DNA of 32,551 nucleotides from NCBI RefSeq assembly GCF_014257025.1, contig NZ_JACMSF010000074.1:1-32551 (forward strand). Reading direction: 5' to 3'. Position 1 is the stretch's first letter. Each line of letters starts with the position of its first letter. Positions 22,285 through 30,949 of this stretch are shown here, piece after piece. The notes beneath the pieces were generated by a model that saw only the letters and a list, made by a program, of their open reading frames with translations, was not told the origin of the DNA and did not search any database. The DNA comes from Streptomyces cupreus. GTDB taxonomy: Bacteria > Actinomycetota > Actinomycetes > Streptomycetales > Streptomycetaceae. Made by a program: the position numbers and the translations under genes.

Positions 22285-23667
22285 TCAGGAGAGGCCGGCG
22301 AGCCGCAGCAGCAGGGACTTCACATCGGTGGCCGCTACGCGGCCGGACACTGCGCGGGGGGTGGAAACCAGGACGAGCGGACCTTCTTCGTCGCTCGTGG
22401 GGAGGCGGCCGTGGCTGCCGCGTATGGGTGAGGGATTCAGGGGCACGACCGCCATGCGGTAGCGCATGCCGAGTTTCTTGCGGGCCAGCGCCTTGGCCGC
22501 CTTGAGCCGCACGTAAGGATCTTCGGGATCCATGAACAGCTCGACGGGGTCGTAGCCCGGCTTGCGGTGGATCTCGACGAGCTGGGCGAAGTCGGGCGCG
22601 CGGGCGTCGTCGAGCCAGTAGTAGTACGTGAACCAGGCGTCCGGCTCCGCGACGGCGACGAGTTCGCCGGAACGCGGGTGATCGAGCCCGTTGGCCTTCT
22701 TGCCGTCGTCGTCGAGGAGTTGCTCCAGGCCGGGCAGCCCATCGAGCGCGGCCCGGGTCGCGTCGAGGTCCTCGGGGCGGCGTACATACACGTGGGCGAT
22801 CTGGTGGTCGGCGACGGCGAAGGCGCGGGACGCCATCGGGTCGAGGTACTCCATGCCGTCCTGGGTGTGCACGTCCAGCAGGCCCGCACGGCGCAGGGCG
22901 CGGTTGATGTCGACGGGGCGGCTGACGCGGGTGATGCCGTACTCGGACAGGGCGACGACCGTGCGGCTCTCGGCGCGGGCGTCCTCGAGCAACGGGCCGA
23001 TGACGGCGTCGAGTTCGGCGGCGGCGCGGTGGGAGCGGGGGTCGTCGGGGCCGTAGCGCTGCAGGTCGTAGTCGAGGTGCGGGAGGTAGCACAGGGTCAG
23101 GTCGGGCCGGCGGGTGCGCATGATGTGGCGGGTCGCGTCGGCGATCCACTGGCTGGAGACGATGTCCGCGCCCGGTCCCCAGAAGTGGAAGAGCGGGAAG
23201 GTGCCGAGTGTGTCGGTGAGTTCGTCGTGCAGGGCCGGGGGCCGGGTGTAGCAGTCGGGTTCCTTGCGGCCGTCGGCGTAGTAGACCGGACGGGGGGTGA
23301 CGGTGAAGTCGGTGTCGGCGCCCATGGCGTACCACCAGCAGATGTTGGCGACGGTGTAGCCGGGGTGGGCTCGGCGGGCGGCGTCCCAGAGTTTGTCGCC
23401 GGCGACCAGACCGTTGTGCTGGCGCCACAGGAGGACGTCGCCGAGTTCGCGGAAGTACCAGCCGTTGCCGACGATGCCGTGCTCGGCCGGGAGCGCGCCG
23501 GTGAGGAAGGTGGACTGCGCGGCGCAGGTGACGGCCGGTAGCACGGTGGACAGGCTCGCCTGTGAGCCGGAGGCCGCGAGCGCCTTCAGGCGGGGCATGT
23601 GGTCGAGGAGACGGGGGGTGAGCCCGACGACGTCGAGGACCAGGAGCGGAGTCGGGCGGGTGCTCAT
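22285..23667 (-). CDS. eboF: Alkaline-phosphatase-superfamily phosphodiesterase (EboF-like)
   Basis: A 460-residue protein of the nucleotide pyrophosphatase/phosphodiesterase branch of the alkaline phosphatase superfamily. Asp12 in LLVLDVVG (metal) and Thr47 in LPAVTCAAQSTFLTG (nucleophile) are in their usual places, followed by PAEHGIVGNGWYF and LPHLDYDLQRYG. The later metal motif, SDHG in typical members, reads ALSEYGIT here, so one His ligand is missing. Whether that is normal for this subfamily I cannot check. Related proteins close the ebo cluster (EboF). The start at ATG 23667 has GGAG upstream and overlaps the EboE stop by four bases. A cytosolic location is likely, as no signal peptide is visible. 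Confidence 0.85.
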   Translation of the reverse strand: MSTRPTPLLVLDVVGLTPRLLDHMPRLKALAASGSQASLSTVLPAVTCAAQSTFLTGALPAEHGIVGNGWYFRELGDVLLWRQHNGLVAGDKLWDAARRAHPGYTVANICWWYAMGADTDFTVTPRPVYYADGRKEPDCYTRPPALHDELTDTLGTFPLFHFWGPGADIVSSQWIADATRHIMRTRRPDLTLCYLPHLDYDLQRYGPDDPRSHRAAAELDAVIGPLLEDARAESRTVVALSEYGITRVSRPVDINRALRRAGLLDVHTQDGMEYLDPMASRAFAVADHQIAHVYVRRPEDLDATRAALDGLPGLEQLLDDDGKKANGLDHPRSGELVAVAEPDAWFTYYYWLDDARAPDFAQLVEIHRKPGYDPVELFMDPEDPYVRLKAAKALARKKLGMRYRMAVVPLNPSPIRGSHGRLPTSDEEGPLVLVSTPRAVSGRVAATDVKSLLLRLAGLS

Positions 23668-24833
23668 GGCAGCTCCTTCAGGCCGAGATCCGTCAACAGG
23701 TCGCGGGCGAGGGTGAGTTCGGCGGCGATGCCGTCGACGAGCTGGGTCCGGGTGCGGGGACGCAGCTCGGAAGGGAGCGCCCGCCAGGTGTAGGTCTCGA
23801 CCTCCAGATGACGGGTGCGCGGCTCCACGCCTCCCACCAGCAGGGTCAGGGCCTCCTGCAGCACGTGCAGGGTTGAGGTGAGCGGTGCGGCGGGCGGCGC
23901 GTGCAGGGGGACGTGGAAGTGGGCGCGCCAGGGTGCGTCGTCGGGCAGGGCATCGCCGGCCAGCGCCTCGCCGAGGTCGTCGGTGCCGCGCAGTCCTGCG
24001 GCGGTCAGGGTGCGGGTCTGGTGCAGGAAGCGCGGTTCGGCGAAGGCCGCGAGGGCGTCGCGGACCTCCGGCCGACGGGGGTCCTCGGCGTGCAGGGCGG
24101 CCGACAGCTGCGCCTTGGGGATGCCGACACCGGCCGCGTCGAGCGCGGCCAGCGCCGTCGCCGGGTCCTCGAAGGAGGTGGCGAGGTGGCACGTGTCGAC
24201 GCACACGCCGATACGGTCGCCGGGCAGCGCGGTGAGGGGTCCGATCGCATCCGCGGTGGTCTCCACCGTGCAGCCGGGCTCCGGTTCCAGCGCGATGCGG
24301 ATCGACTTGCCGGTCAGCTCCTCCAGCGCGTCCAGCCGCGCCGCCAGGGTGGTCAGCGCGGCGCCGGCGGTGGTGGCGGCGTGCTCGTCGAAGTCGGTGC
24401 GCCAGGCGAGCGGAAGGGTGGAGATGCTGCCCTCGGTGACGTCGTCCGGCAGGAGCGCCGTCAGGAGACGGGCCAGGTCGGTGGTGTGTGCGAGGCGTTC
24501 GGGGTCGGTCCAGTCGGGCTGGTAGACGCGGTACTTGACCTCCTCGGCGCCGAACCCCTCGTAGGGGAAGCCGTTCAGGGTGACGACTTCGAGGCCGCGC
24601 CGGTCCAGCTCGGTCCGTAGTTCCCGCAGTGCCACCGGGTCGGTGATCAGTGCGCGTGCGGCGTCCTTGGCGAGCCACAGGCCGATGCCGAGGCGGTCGC
24701 GTCCCAGGCATCTGCGGACCGGCTCGCAGTGGTCGCGCAGTTGGGCGAGGACCCCGTCGAGGGTTTCCGCGGGGTGGACGTTGGTGCAGTAGGCGAGGTG
24801 GACGGTGGATCCGTCGGGGTGGCGGAAGCGCAT
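23664..24833 (-). CDS. eboE: Metabolite traffic protein EboE (TIM barrel)
   Basis: A 389-residue xylose-isomerase/AP-endonuclease-2-like TIM barrel of the EboE family. It begins VHLAYCTNVHPAETLDGVLA, a pattern specific to EboE proteins, continues with VVTLNGFPYEGFGAEEVKYR and RIALEPEPGCTVETTADAIG, and has a C-terminal CVDTCHLATSFEDP and FLHQTRTLTAAGL. In cyanobacteria the ebo genes are needed to move the scytonemin monomer to the periplasm; the chemical role of EboE is not known. It starts three bases after the TatD-type gene and overlaps the EboF-like gene, so it sits in the centre of a tightly coupled operon. Confidence 0.88.
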   Translation of the reverse strand: MRFRHPDGSTVHLAYCTNVHPAETLDGVLAQLRDHCEPVRRCLGRDRLGIGLWLAKDAARALITDPVALRELRTELDRRGLEVVTLNGFPYEGFGAEEVKYRVYQPDWTDPERLAHTTDLARLLTALLPDDVTEGSISTLPLAWRTDFDEHAATTAGAALTTLAARLDALEELTGKSIRIALEPEPGCTVETTADAIGPLTALPGDRIGVCVDTCHLATSFEDPATALAALDAAGVGIPKAQLSAALHAEDPRRPEVRDALAAFAEPRFLHQTRTLTAAGLRGTDDLGEALAGDALPDDAPWRAHFHVPLHAPPAAPLTSTLHVLQEALTLLVGGVEPRTRHLEVETYTWRALPSELRPRTRTQLVDGIAAELTLARDLLTDLGLKELP

Positions 24834-24836
24834 GGC

Positions 24837-25685
24837 TCACTCCCCGCCGCGAAGGATGGAGTTGCCCTCGTGCAGGCCCTCCGCCTCAGGGACGTCGAGC
24901 CGGAGACGGCCGCTGAGTCCGTAGAAGGCGACCGGGTTGCGCCACAGCACCTGGTCGACGTCGTCCTCGCCGAAGCCGGCCGCGAGCATGGCGTCGGCGA
25001 CCTTGCGGGTCTTCAGCGGGTCGCTCTTTCCCCAGTCGGCGGCCGAGTTGACGAGGACCTTCTCCGTTCCGTACGTCCTGAGGATCTCGACCATGCGGTC
25101 CTCGTCCATCTTGGTGTCCGGGTAGACGGAGAAGCCGAGCCAGCAGCCGCTGTCCTTGGCGTGTTGGACGGTCGTCTCGTTGAGGTGGTCGAGCAGCACC
25201 CGTTCCATGGGCAGATTCGATTCGCGGACGACGTCGACGGTGCGGTGCAGGCCGGTGAGCTTGTCGCGGTGGGGGGTGTGGACGAGGGCGGGCAGGCCGT
25301 GGTCGGCGGCGAGTTGGAGCTGGGCGGCCAGGGCCGTGTCCTCGGCCGGGGTCATGGAGTCGTAGCCGATCTCGCCGACGGCGACGACGCCGTCCTTGAC
25401 GAGGTAGCGGGGCAGGGCGTCCAGCACGGGCGTGCAGCGGGGGTTGTTGGCCTCTTTGGGGTTGAGCGCGATGGTGCAGTGGTGGGCGATGCCGTACTGG
25501 GCGGCGCGGAAGGGTTCCCAGCCGAGGAGGGCGTCGAAGTAGTCGAAGAAGCTGGCCGGCGAGGTGCGGGGCTGGCCCAGCCAGAAGGACGGTTCGACGA
25601 CGGCGCGCACACCGGCGGCATGCATCGCCTCGTAGTCGTCGGTGGTGCGGGAGGTCATGTGGATGTGCGGGTCGAAGATTCGCAT
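24837..25685 (-). CDS. eboB: TatD-type metal-dependent hydrolase (EboB-like)
   Basis: A 282-residue amidohydrolase-superfamily protein. The metal ligands expected for TatD are present: FDPHIH at residues 4-9 (His7, His9), GEIGYD (Glu), VHTPHRD (His), VLLDHLNE (His) and NSAADWGKSDP (Asp). The general TatD family acts on nucleic acids; ebo-cluster members are assumed to act on a small molecule. ATG 25685 overlaps the last base of the EboA stop (TGATG). The frame extends upstream into eboA, but that is a shadow. The C-terminal residues GNSILRGGE fit a cytosolic enzyme without a membrane segment. Confidence 0.88.
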   Translation of the reverse strand: MRIFDPHIHMTSRTTDDYEAMHAAGVRAVVEPSFWLGQPRTSPASFFDYFDALLGWEPFRAAQYGIAHHCTIALNPKEANNPRCTPVLDALPRYLVKDGVVAVGEIGYDSMTPAEDTALAAQLQLAADHGLPALVHTPHRDKLTGLHRTVDVVRESNLPMERVLLDHLNETTVQHAKDSGCWLGFSVYPDTKMDEDRMVEILRTYGTEKVLVNSAADWGKSDPLKTRKVADAMLAAGFGEDDVDQVLWRNPVAFYGLSGRLRLDVPEAEGLHEGNSILRGGE

Positions 25686-26323
25686 CAACGCTCCTTGGGC
25701 TCTTCGCCCGTCAGGGTCAGCACGCGACCGAGATCGTCGGGTACGTCGCGGCCGGCGGCGGTGCGCTCGGCGGCGTAGTCGGTGAGCATGCGGGCCAGTT
25801 CGCCGTCGCCGGCCGCCCGCTGCGCCAAACGCGCGACCGCGTCGAGGGGGACGCCGGTGAACAGGCACTTCAGTACGGCGTGACGCCAGGCGTGCGGGTC
25901 GAGGTGGGCGGCGGCGTAGGGGCCGACGGCGGCGCGGACGAGCCTGGTGTCGCTGGTGCGCAGGGCATCCTCGACAAGGTGTACGGCATGCGGTCCTTCG
26001 ACCAGAGCCGGGAGCGCCCGGAGCACGGCGCGGCGTTCGGCGGCACTGCCGTGCTGGTAGAGCCGGGTCAGGGTGTCGAGCCCCGCCCGGGCCTCGACCA
26101 GCAGCAGCGTACGGACGGCGTCGGCGTTGTCGTGGCCGCAGTGCCGCCCGGCGGCGGCGAACCGCAGCTCCCAGGTGTGGGCGATGTACGAGGTGGGGGC
26201 CGTCGGGGGCGCCTTCGCCGCGCGCGCGGCGTCGGCCAGCGCTTCGTCGAACCAGGCGCGCGCCGTGTCGTCGGGCAGCGCCGCCGCGACGTGGTCGCGG
26301 GTCCGGGCAGGGGGTTGCGTCAT
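25685..26323 (-). CDS. eboA: EboA-domain protein
   Basis: A 212-residue soluble helical protein recognised as EboA by ARAWFDEALADAAR in the N-terminal part, WELRFAAAGRHCGHDNADAV, then LLVEARAGLDTLTRLYQHGS and AERRAVLRALPALVEGPHAV, and the tail LVRAAVGPYAAAHLDPHAW plus KCLFTGVPLDAVARL. EboA has a HEAT-like helical look and no known activity. In the ebo operons of cyanobacteria and eustigmatophyte plastids it is the first gene; here it is fourth. Its ATG overlaps the stop of the TIM-barrel gene by four bases. Confidence 0.87.
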   Translation of the reverse strand: MTQPPARTRDHVAAALPDDTARAWFDEALADAARAAKAPPTAPTSYIAHTWELRFAAAGRHCGHDNADAVRTLLLVEARAGLDTLTRLYQHGSAAERRAVLRALPALVEGPHAVHLVEDALRTSDTRLVRAAVGPYAAAHLDPHAWRHAVLKCLFTGVPLDAVARLAQRAAGDGELARMLTDYAAERTAAGRDVPDDLGRVLTLTGEEPKER

Positions 26324-27198
26324 GCCGCCGAGGCTCCCTTCGTGGTGGTGGCTGCCAGGGTCCGGAGGAACTCGATGGAGGATCGGGCCAGTTCCGGCCC
26401 GGCGTGGGAGTGACGGGGCAGCTCGACGACGGTCAGGCCCTGGTAGCCGGTGGCGGCGAGGGCGTCCAGGACGGGCGGGAAGTCGATCTCACCGTCGCCG
26501 AACGGCAGATGCTCGTGCACCCCGCGACGCATGTCCTCGATCTGTACGTGCCGCAGCCAGGGCGCGGCCGCCCGCACGCACTCGGCGGGCGGGTCCGGCT
26601 CCAGGCACTGGCAGTGGCCGATATCGAGGGTCAGGCCGAGGGAGGAAGGGCTGCCGAGCAAGGTGCGCAGGTGATGGAAGTCGGCGAGGGTGGCGAGGAG
26701 GTGTCCCGGTTCGGGTTCGATCGCGATCGGTACGCCGGCGGCGGCAGCGGCATCGAGCACGGGTTCGAGCGACTCCTGAAGGCGCTGCCAGGCGGTGTCG
26801 TCGTCGGTGCCGGGCGGCGTGATGCCGCTGAAGCAGTGCACGGCGTGCGCTCCGAGGTCCGCCGCGACCCTGACCGCCGTGATCAGCAGCCGGGTGCGGG
26901 CGGCACGCCCCTCGGGGTCCGGGTCGAGCAGCGAAGGACCGTGCTTGCGGTGCGGGTCGAGCACGTAACGGGCGCCGGTCTCGATGGTTGCGCTGAGACC
27001 GAGTTCGCCGAGTCTGTGGGCGACATGGGCGGTGCGGGCGGGGAGATCGGGGGCGAGCGGGTCGAGGTGCATGTGGTCGAGGGTGAGTCCGACGCCGTCG
27101 TAGCCGAGGTCGGCGAGCAGGCCGAGGGCGTCGTCGAGACGGAGGTCGGTCAGGCCGTTGGTGCCGTAACCGAGGCGGAGTCCCTGTCGGCGGTTCAC
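26320..27198 (-). CDS. Sugar phosphate isomerase/epimerase-like TIM barrel of the ebo operon
   Basis: A 292-residue cytosolic xylose-isomerase-like TIM barrel. Active-site strands are visible: LRLGYGTNGLTDLRLDDALG, YDGVGLTLDHMHLDPLAP, IEPEPGH (Glu), LTLDIGHCQCLEPDPP (Asp, His), HVQIEDMRRGVHEHLPFGDG (Glu, His) and VVELPRHSH (Glu). These fit a divalent-metal enzyme that moves hydrogen between adjacent carbons of a sugar or cyclitol. It is distinct from EboE, lacking the EboE N-terminal signature. GTG 27198 overlaps the prenyltransferase stop by four bases, and its own stop overlaps eboA. Extra TIM-barrel genes of this type seem usual for the actinobacterial version of the cluster. Confidence 0.85.
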   Translation of the reverse strand: MNRRQGLRLGYGTNGLTDLRLDDALGLLADLGYDGVGLTLDHMHLDPLAPDLPARTAHVAHRLGELGLSATIETGARYVLDPHRKHGPSLLDPDPEGRAARTRLLITAVRVAADLGAHAVHCFSGITPPGTDDDTAWQRLQESLEPVLDAAAAAGVPIAIEPEPGHLLATLADFHHLRTLLGSPSSLGLTLDIGHCQCLEPDPPAECVRAAAPWLRHVQIEDMRRGVHEHLPFGDGEIDFPPVLDALAATGYQGLTVVELPRHSHAGPELARSSIEFLRTLAATTTKGASAA

Positions 27199-28325
27199 GT
27201 GGGGCTCACCTTCCGTGCGAGCGTGCGGGCCAGGGGGGCGAGCCCCAGTACCGTCAGGGCGGTGCCGGCCGACCCGGACCGGGCGGCGAGCGCGGCCTGG
27301 AGCGGGATCATGGCGCGGATACCGCCGCCGACGGCGCGCTGTGTGAGGGGCGCGGACGGGTTGAGGGCGGCGTGCAGACAGGGGACGGCGGCGGTACGGA
27401 CGTACGCGGCGGCCGACAGCGCCGGGACGATCCCTGCCCTCGCCCGCGTCCGTGCCAGCAGCAGGCCGAGGGCGGTCGTCGCGCCGAGCGCGGCCAGGGG
27501 GGTGCGCGTCGAACCGCCGTGCGCCTCGTGCCGCGAGACGGCGGTGACGGCGTAGGTGTGGGCGGCCAGCGCCGCGGCGGCGGGGGCCGCGGCGCGCAGT
27601 GTGACGGGAGATCCCCCAGACGTGGGGGGCTGTGTGCGTCCTGTCCGGGCGGCGGCTGCGCCTCGCGGCGTGTGGGCGTCCGGGCCGGAGAGCGCCGGGC
27701 CGCGGGCGGGCGCGGACGGTGCCGTATCGGCGGCTGTTCGGCCCGACTTCGTCGCGGTGGGTGCCGACATGGTGGCCGTGGCGCCGAGCAGGAGGTCCAG
27801 GGCGCGGGCCGCCGCCATCGCCGCCGGGGCCGCGGGGGTGTGCTTCAACCGCAGGTCGTACGCCCAGACCGTGGCGGTCAGTGCCGATGCCGCCGCGAGT
27901 GCGGGGCGCCCGGCGCGGGCGGCGAACGTCAGGCCGGCCGCGGTCAGGAGTCCGGCCGCAGCCAGCGCCGCCGTCGGGGAGATACGGCCGGAGGGGACGG
28001 GTCGATGGGGGCGGTCGACGGCGTCCTCGGCCCGGTCGGCCCAGTCGTTGAGCGCCATGCCCGCCTCGTAGAGGCAGAGCGAGGCGCCCACGGCGTACGC
28101 CGTGCCCCGGTTGGGCCGCAGCCCGGCGGCCGCGGCACCGGCGAGGGCGTCACCGGGCACGGTGAACAGCGCCGAGACACGCAGCAGTTCGGCCCAGTCC
28201 CGCAGTCGCGCCCGTCGCCCGCGCCCCGGTACGGCGCCCGCGTGGCCCTGACCGTTGCCGGGTCGGGCAGGCCGCGGGGCGCGCACCGGTGCGGGTGGAG
28301 CGAGACGGAGCAGGGAGCGGATCAC
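27195..28325 (-). CDS. eboC: UbiA-family prenyltransferase (EboC-like)
   Basis: A 376-residue integral membrane prenyltransferase. Its first acidic motif is NDWADRAEDAVDRPHRPVPSG (NDxxDxxxD type, magnesium-prenyl-diphosphate binding), followed by Ala/Leu-rich helices and a second conserved region near VWAYDLRLK. UbiA enzymes attach isoprenyl chains to aromatic or sugar-like acceptors; the acceptor here is unknown. It resembles the actinobacterial SCO3242-type group. Odd: between the helices at about residues 185-245 there is a long Ala/Pro/Thr-rich insert with no hydrophobic character. Its DNA includes a GATCCCCC...GGGGGG hairpin near 27610. The GTG start overlaps the stop of the cyclase-like gene (GTGA). 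Confidence 0.85.
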   Translation of the reverse strand: MIRSLLRLAPPAPVRAPRPARPGNGQGHAGAVPGRGRRARLRDWAELLRVSALFTVPGDALAGAAAAGLRPNRGTAYAVGASLCLYEAGMALNDWADRAEDAVDRPHRPVPSGRISPTAALAAAGLLTAAGLTFAARAGRPALAAASALTATVWAYDLRLKHTPAAPAAMAAARALDLLLGATATMSAPTATKSGRTAADTAPSAPARGPALSGPDAHTPRGAAAARTGRTQPPTSGGSPVTLRAAAPAAAALAAHTYAVTAVSRHEAHGGSTRTPLAALGATTALGLLLARTRARAGIVPALSAAAYVRTAAVPCLHAALNPSAPLTQRAVGGGIRAMIPLQAALAARSGSAGTALTVLGLAPLARTLARKVSPT

Positions 28326-29473
28326 TTCGCCTCCCGCAGGCGGTCCGCGAACGCCAGCAGCGCGGTGAACTGCTCCGAGAGGCCGGACGGACCGGCGTCG
28401 GGGTCCTTGAAGTAGAAGCCGAGTTCCGGGAGCGGTCCGGCCAGGCCCGCCTCATGGGCGCGGGCGACCAGGCGGGCCAGGTCCAGCACGAGCGGTGCGG
28501 CCAGGGCCGAGTCGCAGCCCTGCCAGATGGTCTGGAGGATCATCCGCGAGCCGAGGAAGCCCTCGAAGGCGATGTGGTCCCAGGCGGTCTTCCAGTCGCC
28601 GAGCGCCGGCACGTCGTCGATGTGCACCTCGCCCTCCGGCGTGTGCCCGAGGGTGTCGGCCAGGACGCGCTCCTTGCCGGCGTTCTTCGCCGCGGCCGCC
28701 CCCGGGTCGGCCAGCGCCGCCCCGTCGCCGCCGCCCAGCAGGTTGGTGCCGGACCAGGCCCGTACCTCCAGGGCGCGCTGGACGAACATCGGGGCGAGCA
28801 CGGCCCGCAGCAGCGTCTGGCCGGTCTTGCCGTCACGGCCCGCGTGGGGCAGTCCGCCGGCCGCGGCGGCTTGCGTGAGGGCCGGGGTGCGCAGCCCGGT
28901 GGACGGCGTGAAGTTGACGTAGGGACAGCCGGCTCGCAGGGCGGCGGCCGCGTACAGGGAGCTGGGCGGCAGCCGTACGGCGTCGGGCGCGGGCAGCGGC
29001 TCCGTGGAGGAGACATTGACGACCACCACCCGTGCCAGTGCGTTGCGCCGACGGAACGAGACGAGGTCGGCGGCGAAGTCCGTGATGAGTTCCTCGTCGC
29101 CGCGGGTGTCTCCGGGGAGCGGGCCACCGGTCCGTATCTCCTGGTCCGCGGCCTGGAGTTCGGCGTGTACGGCGGAGGCGAGTCCGTGCGGCAGGACGCC
29201 CGCGTCGGTGAGGTGTTCGGCCCGCTTGGGCAGCGGGCAGTGGGCGGTGTCGTGGCCGCCGAAGACGAGGGAGGACAGAGGCGGCAGGCCGGTGCCGTCG
29301 AACGGCGGGGTCTCGGTGACCATGCCGGTCGGCGGATGCAGTCCGGCGGTGACCGCCGCGCATCCGGCGACGGCGGTGGTGGCCACCGATCCGCGGGCTC
29401 CGACGAACCAGACTCCGGTGCGTGCGGTCGGCCCGCCGATGTGGGGCGTTGATGCGTTCCCGTCGTTGTTCAC
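28322..29473 (-). CDS. Inositol-3-phosphate-synthase-like cyclase at the head of the ebo operon
   Basis: A 383-residue member of the myo-inositol-1(3)-phosphate synthase family, which converts glucose 6-phosphate to inositol phosphate with NAD. The Rossmann start is GVWFVGARGSVATTAVAG. Further family features are VVNVSSTEP, YVNFTPSTG, GRDGKTGQTLLRAVLAPMF (core with the active-site lysine region) and NLLGGGDGAALADPGAAAAK. It belongs to the divergent group seen next to UbiA genes rather than the housekeeping Ino1, so its exact product is open. GTG 29473 is preferred (GGAAGG six bases upstream); an ATG at 29491 has no such site. It takes the place of the sugar phosphate cyclase EboD of the cyanobacterial cluster. 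Confidence 0.85.
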   Translation of the reverse strand: MNNDGNASTPHIGGPTARTGVWFVGARGSVATTAVAGCAAVTAGLHPPTGMVTETPPFDGTGLPPLSSLVFGGHDTAHCPLPKRAEHLTDAGVLPHGLASAVHAELQAADQEIRTGGPLPGDTRGDEELITDFAADLVSFRRRNALARVVVVNVSSTEPLPAPDAVRLPPSSLYAAAALRAGCPYVNFTPSTGLRTPALTQAAAAGGLPHAGRDGKTGQTLLRAVLAPMFVQRALEVRAWSGTNLLGGGDGAALADPGAAAAKNAGKERVLADTLGHTPEGEVHIDDVPALGDWKTAWDHIAFEGFLGSRMILQTIWQGCDSALAAPLVLDLARLVARAHEAGLAGPLPELGFYFKDPDAGPSGLSEQFTALLAFADRLREAK

Positions 29474-29515
29474 GGGCTGCCTTCCTGCCATGTCGAGGGT
29501 CCGATGTGGTTGGAG

Positions 29516-29554
29516 GACGGTGGGCGGGGGCTCGGGGGCCTCCCGCCCACCGTC
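29516..29554. terminator. Strong hairpin in the ebo-operon leader
   Basis: A perfect 13-bp stem has arms GACGGTGGGCGGG (29516-29528) and CCCGCCCACCGTC (29542-29554) with a 13-base loop. It is 43 bases before the first gene of the operon. It may end transcripts from the sugar operon upstream, or act as an attenuator within the ebo leader. Confidence 0.55.
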
Positions 29555-29916
29555 GGCATAGGGACGGCTTCGGCCGCGGCCCAGGAGGGCTGCTGCGTGG
29601 TGGGCGCGGTTACGTCGTGAGAGTGGACGGCGAAGAGAAGTGCGGGATGCCTGAGGGCTCTTGGCCCTGGAATGCGCCGTCAGTCTCAAACCACTGTGTG
29701 GCGCCTGTACACGAAGGGGACCGTAGCCCGGTTCGTCCTCGGCCGATAGTCCTCGTGCAACGAAAAGGACGAACTTTTTCCCGGACCAGGACAAAGCCGT
29801 GTGCGGGCAGCGTTGACCCGCCCGGCGGCTCCGGGCTCTGCGCAGGTCGGGGGAAGTCAGCGGATCACAAGGGGATCTGGCGCTGTGTCACGCATGACGG
29901 CGGCGCAGCGCGGTGC
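29555..29916. other. Intergenic region before the ebo operon
   Basis: No gene is seen in these 360 bases. The region should contain the ebo-operon promoter, but no -35/-10 pair stands out. It holds an inverted repeat GTTCGTCC (29731-29738) and GGACGAAC (29767-29774) with 28 bases between, possibly paired operator half-sites. A small hairpin GCCCGG/CCGGGC at 29820-29836 could help end the upstream sugar operon. Confidence 0.4.
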
Positions 29917-30924
<1,008 letters not shown>

Positions 30925-30949
30925 GGCGGCTCCCAACAGTGCTGGTTCT

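Noticed and set aside
21068..23428. A long minus-strand frame extending the Tat-exported protein upstream to 23428
   Set aside because: The extension is the shadow of the EboF-like gene. The Tat signal marks the true N-terminus near 22231.
28322..29794. Starting the inositol-phosphate-synthase-like gene at 29794
   Set aside because: The added residues have no family likeness and would read through the strong hairpin at 29516-29554. GTG 29473 has a good ribosome-binding site.
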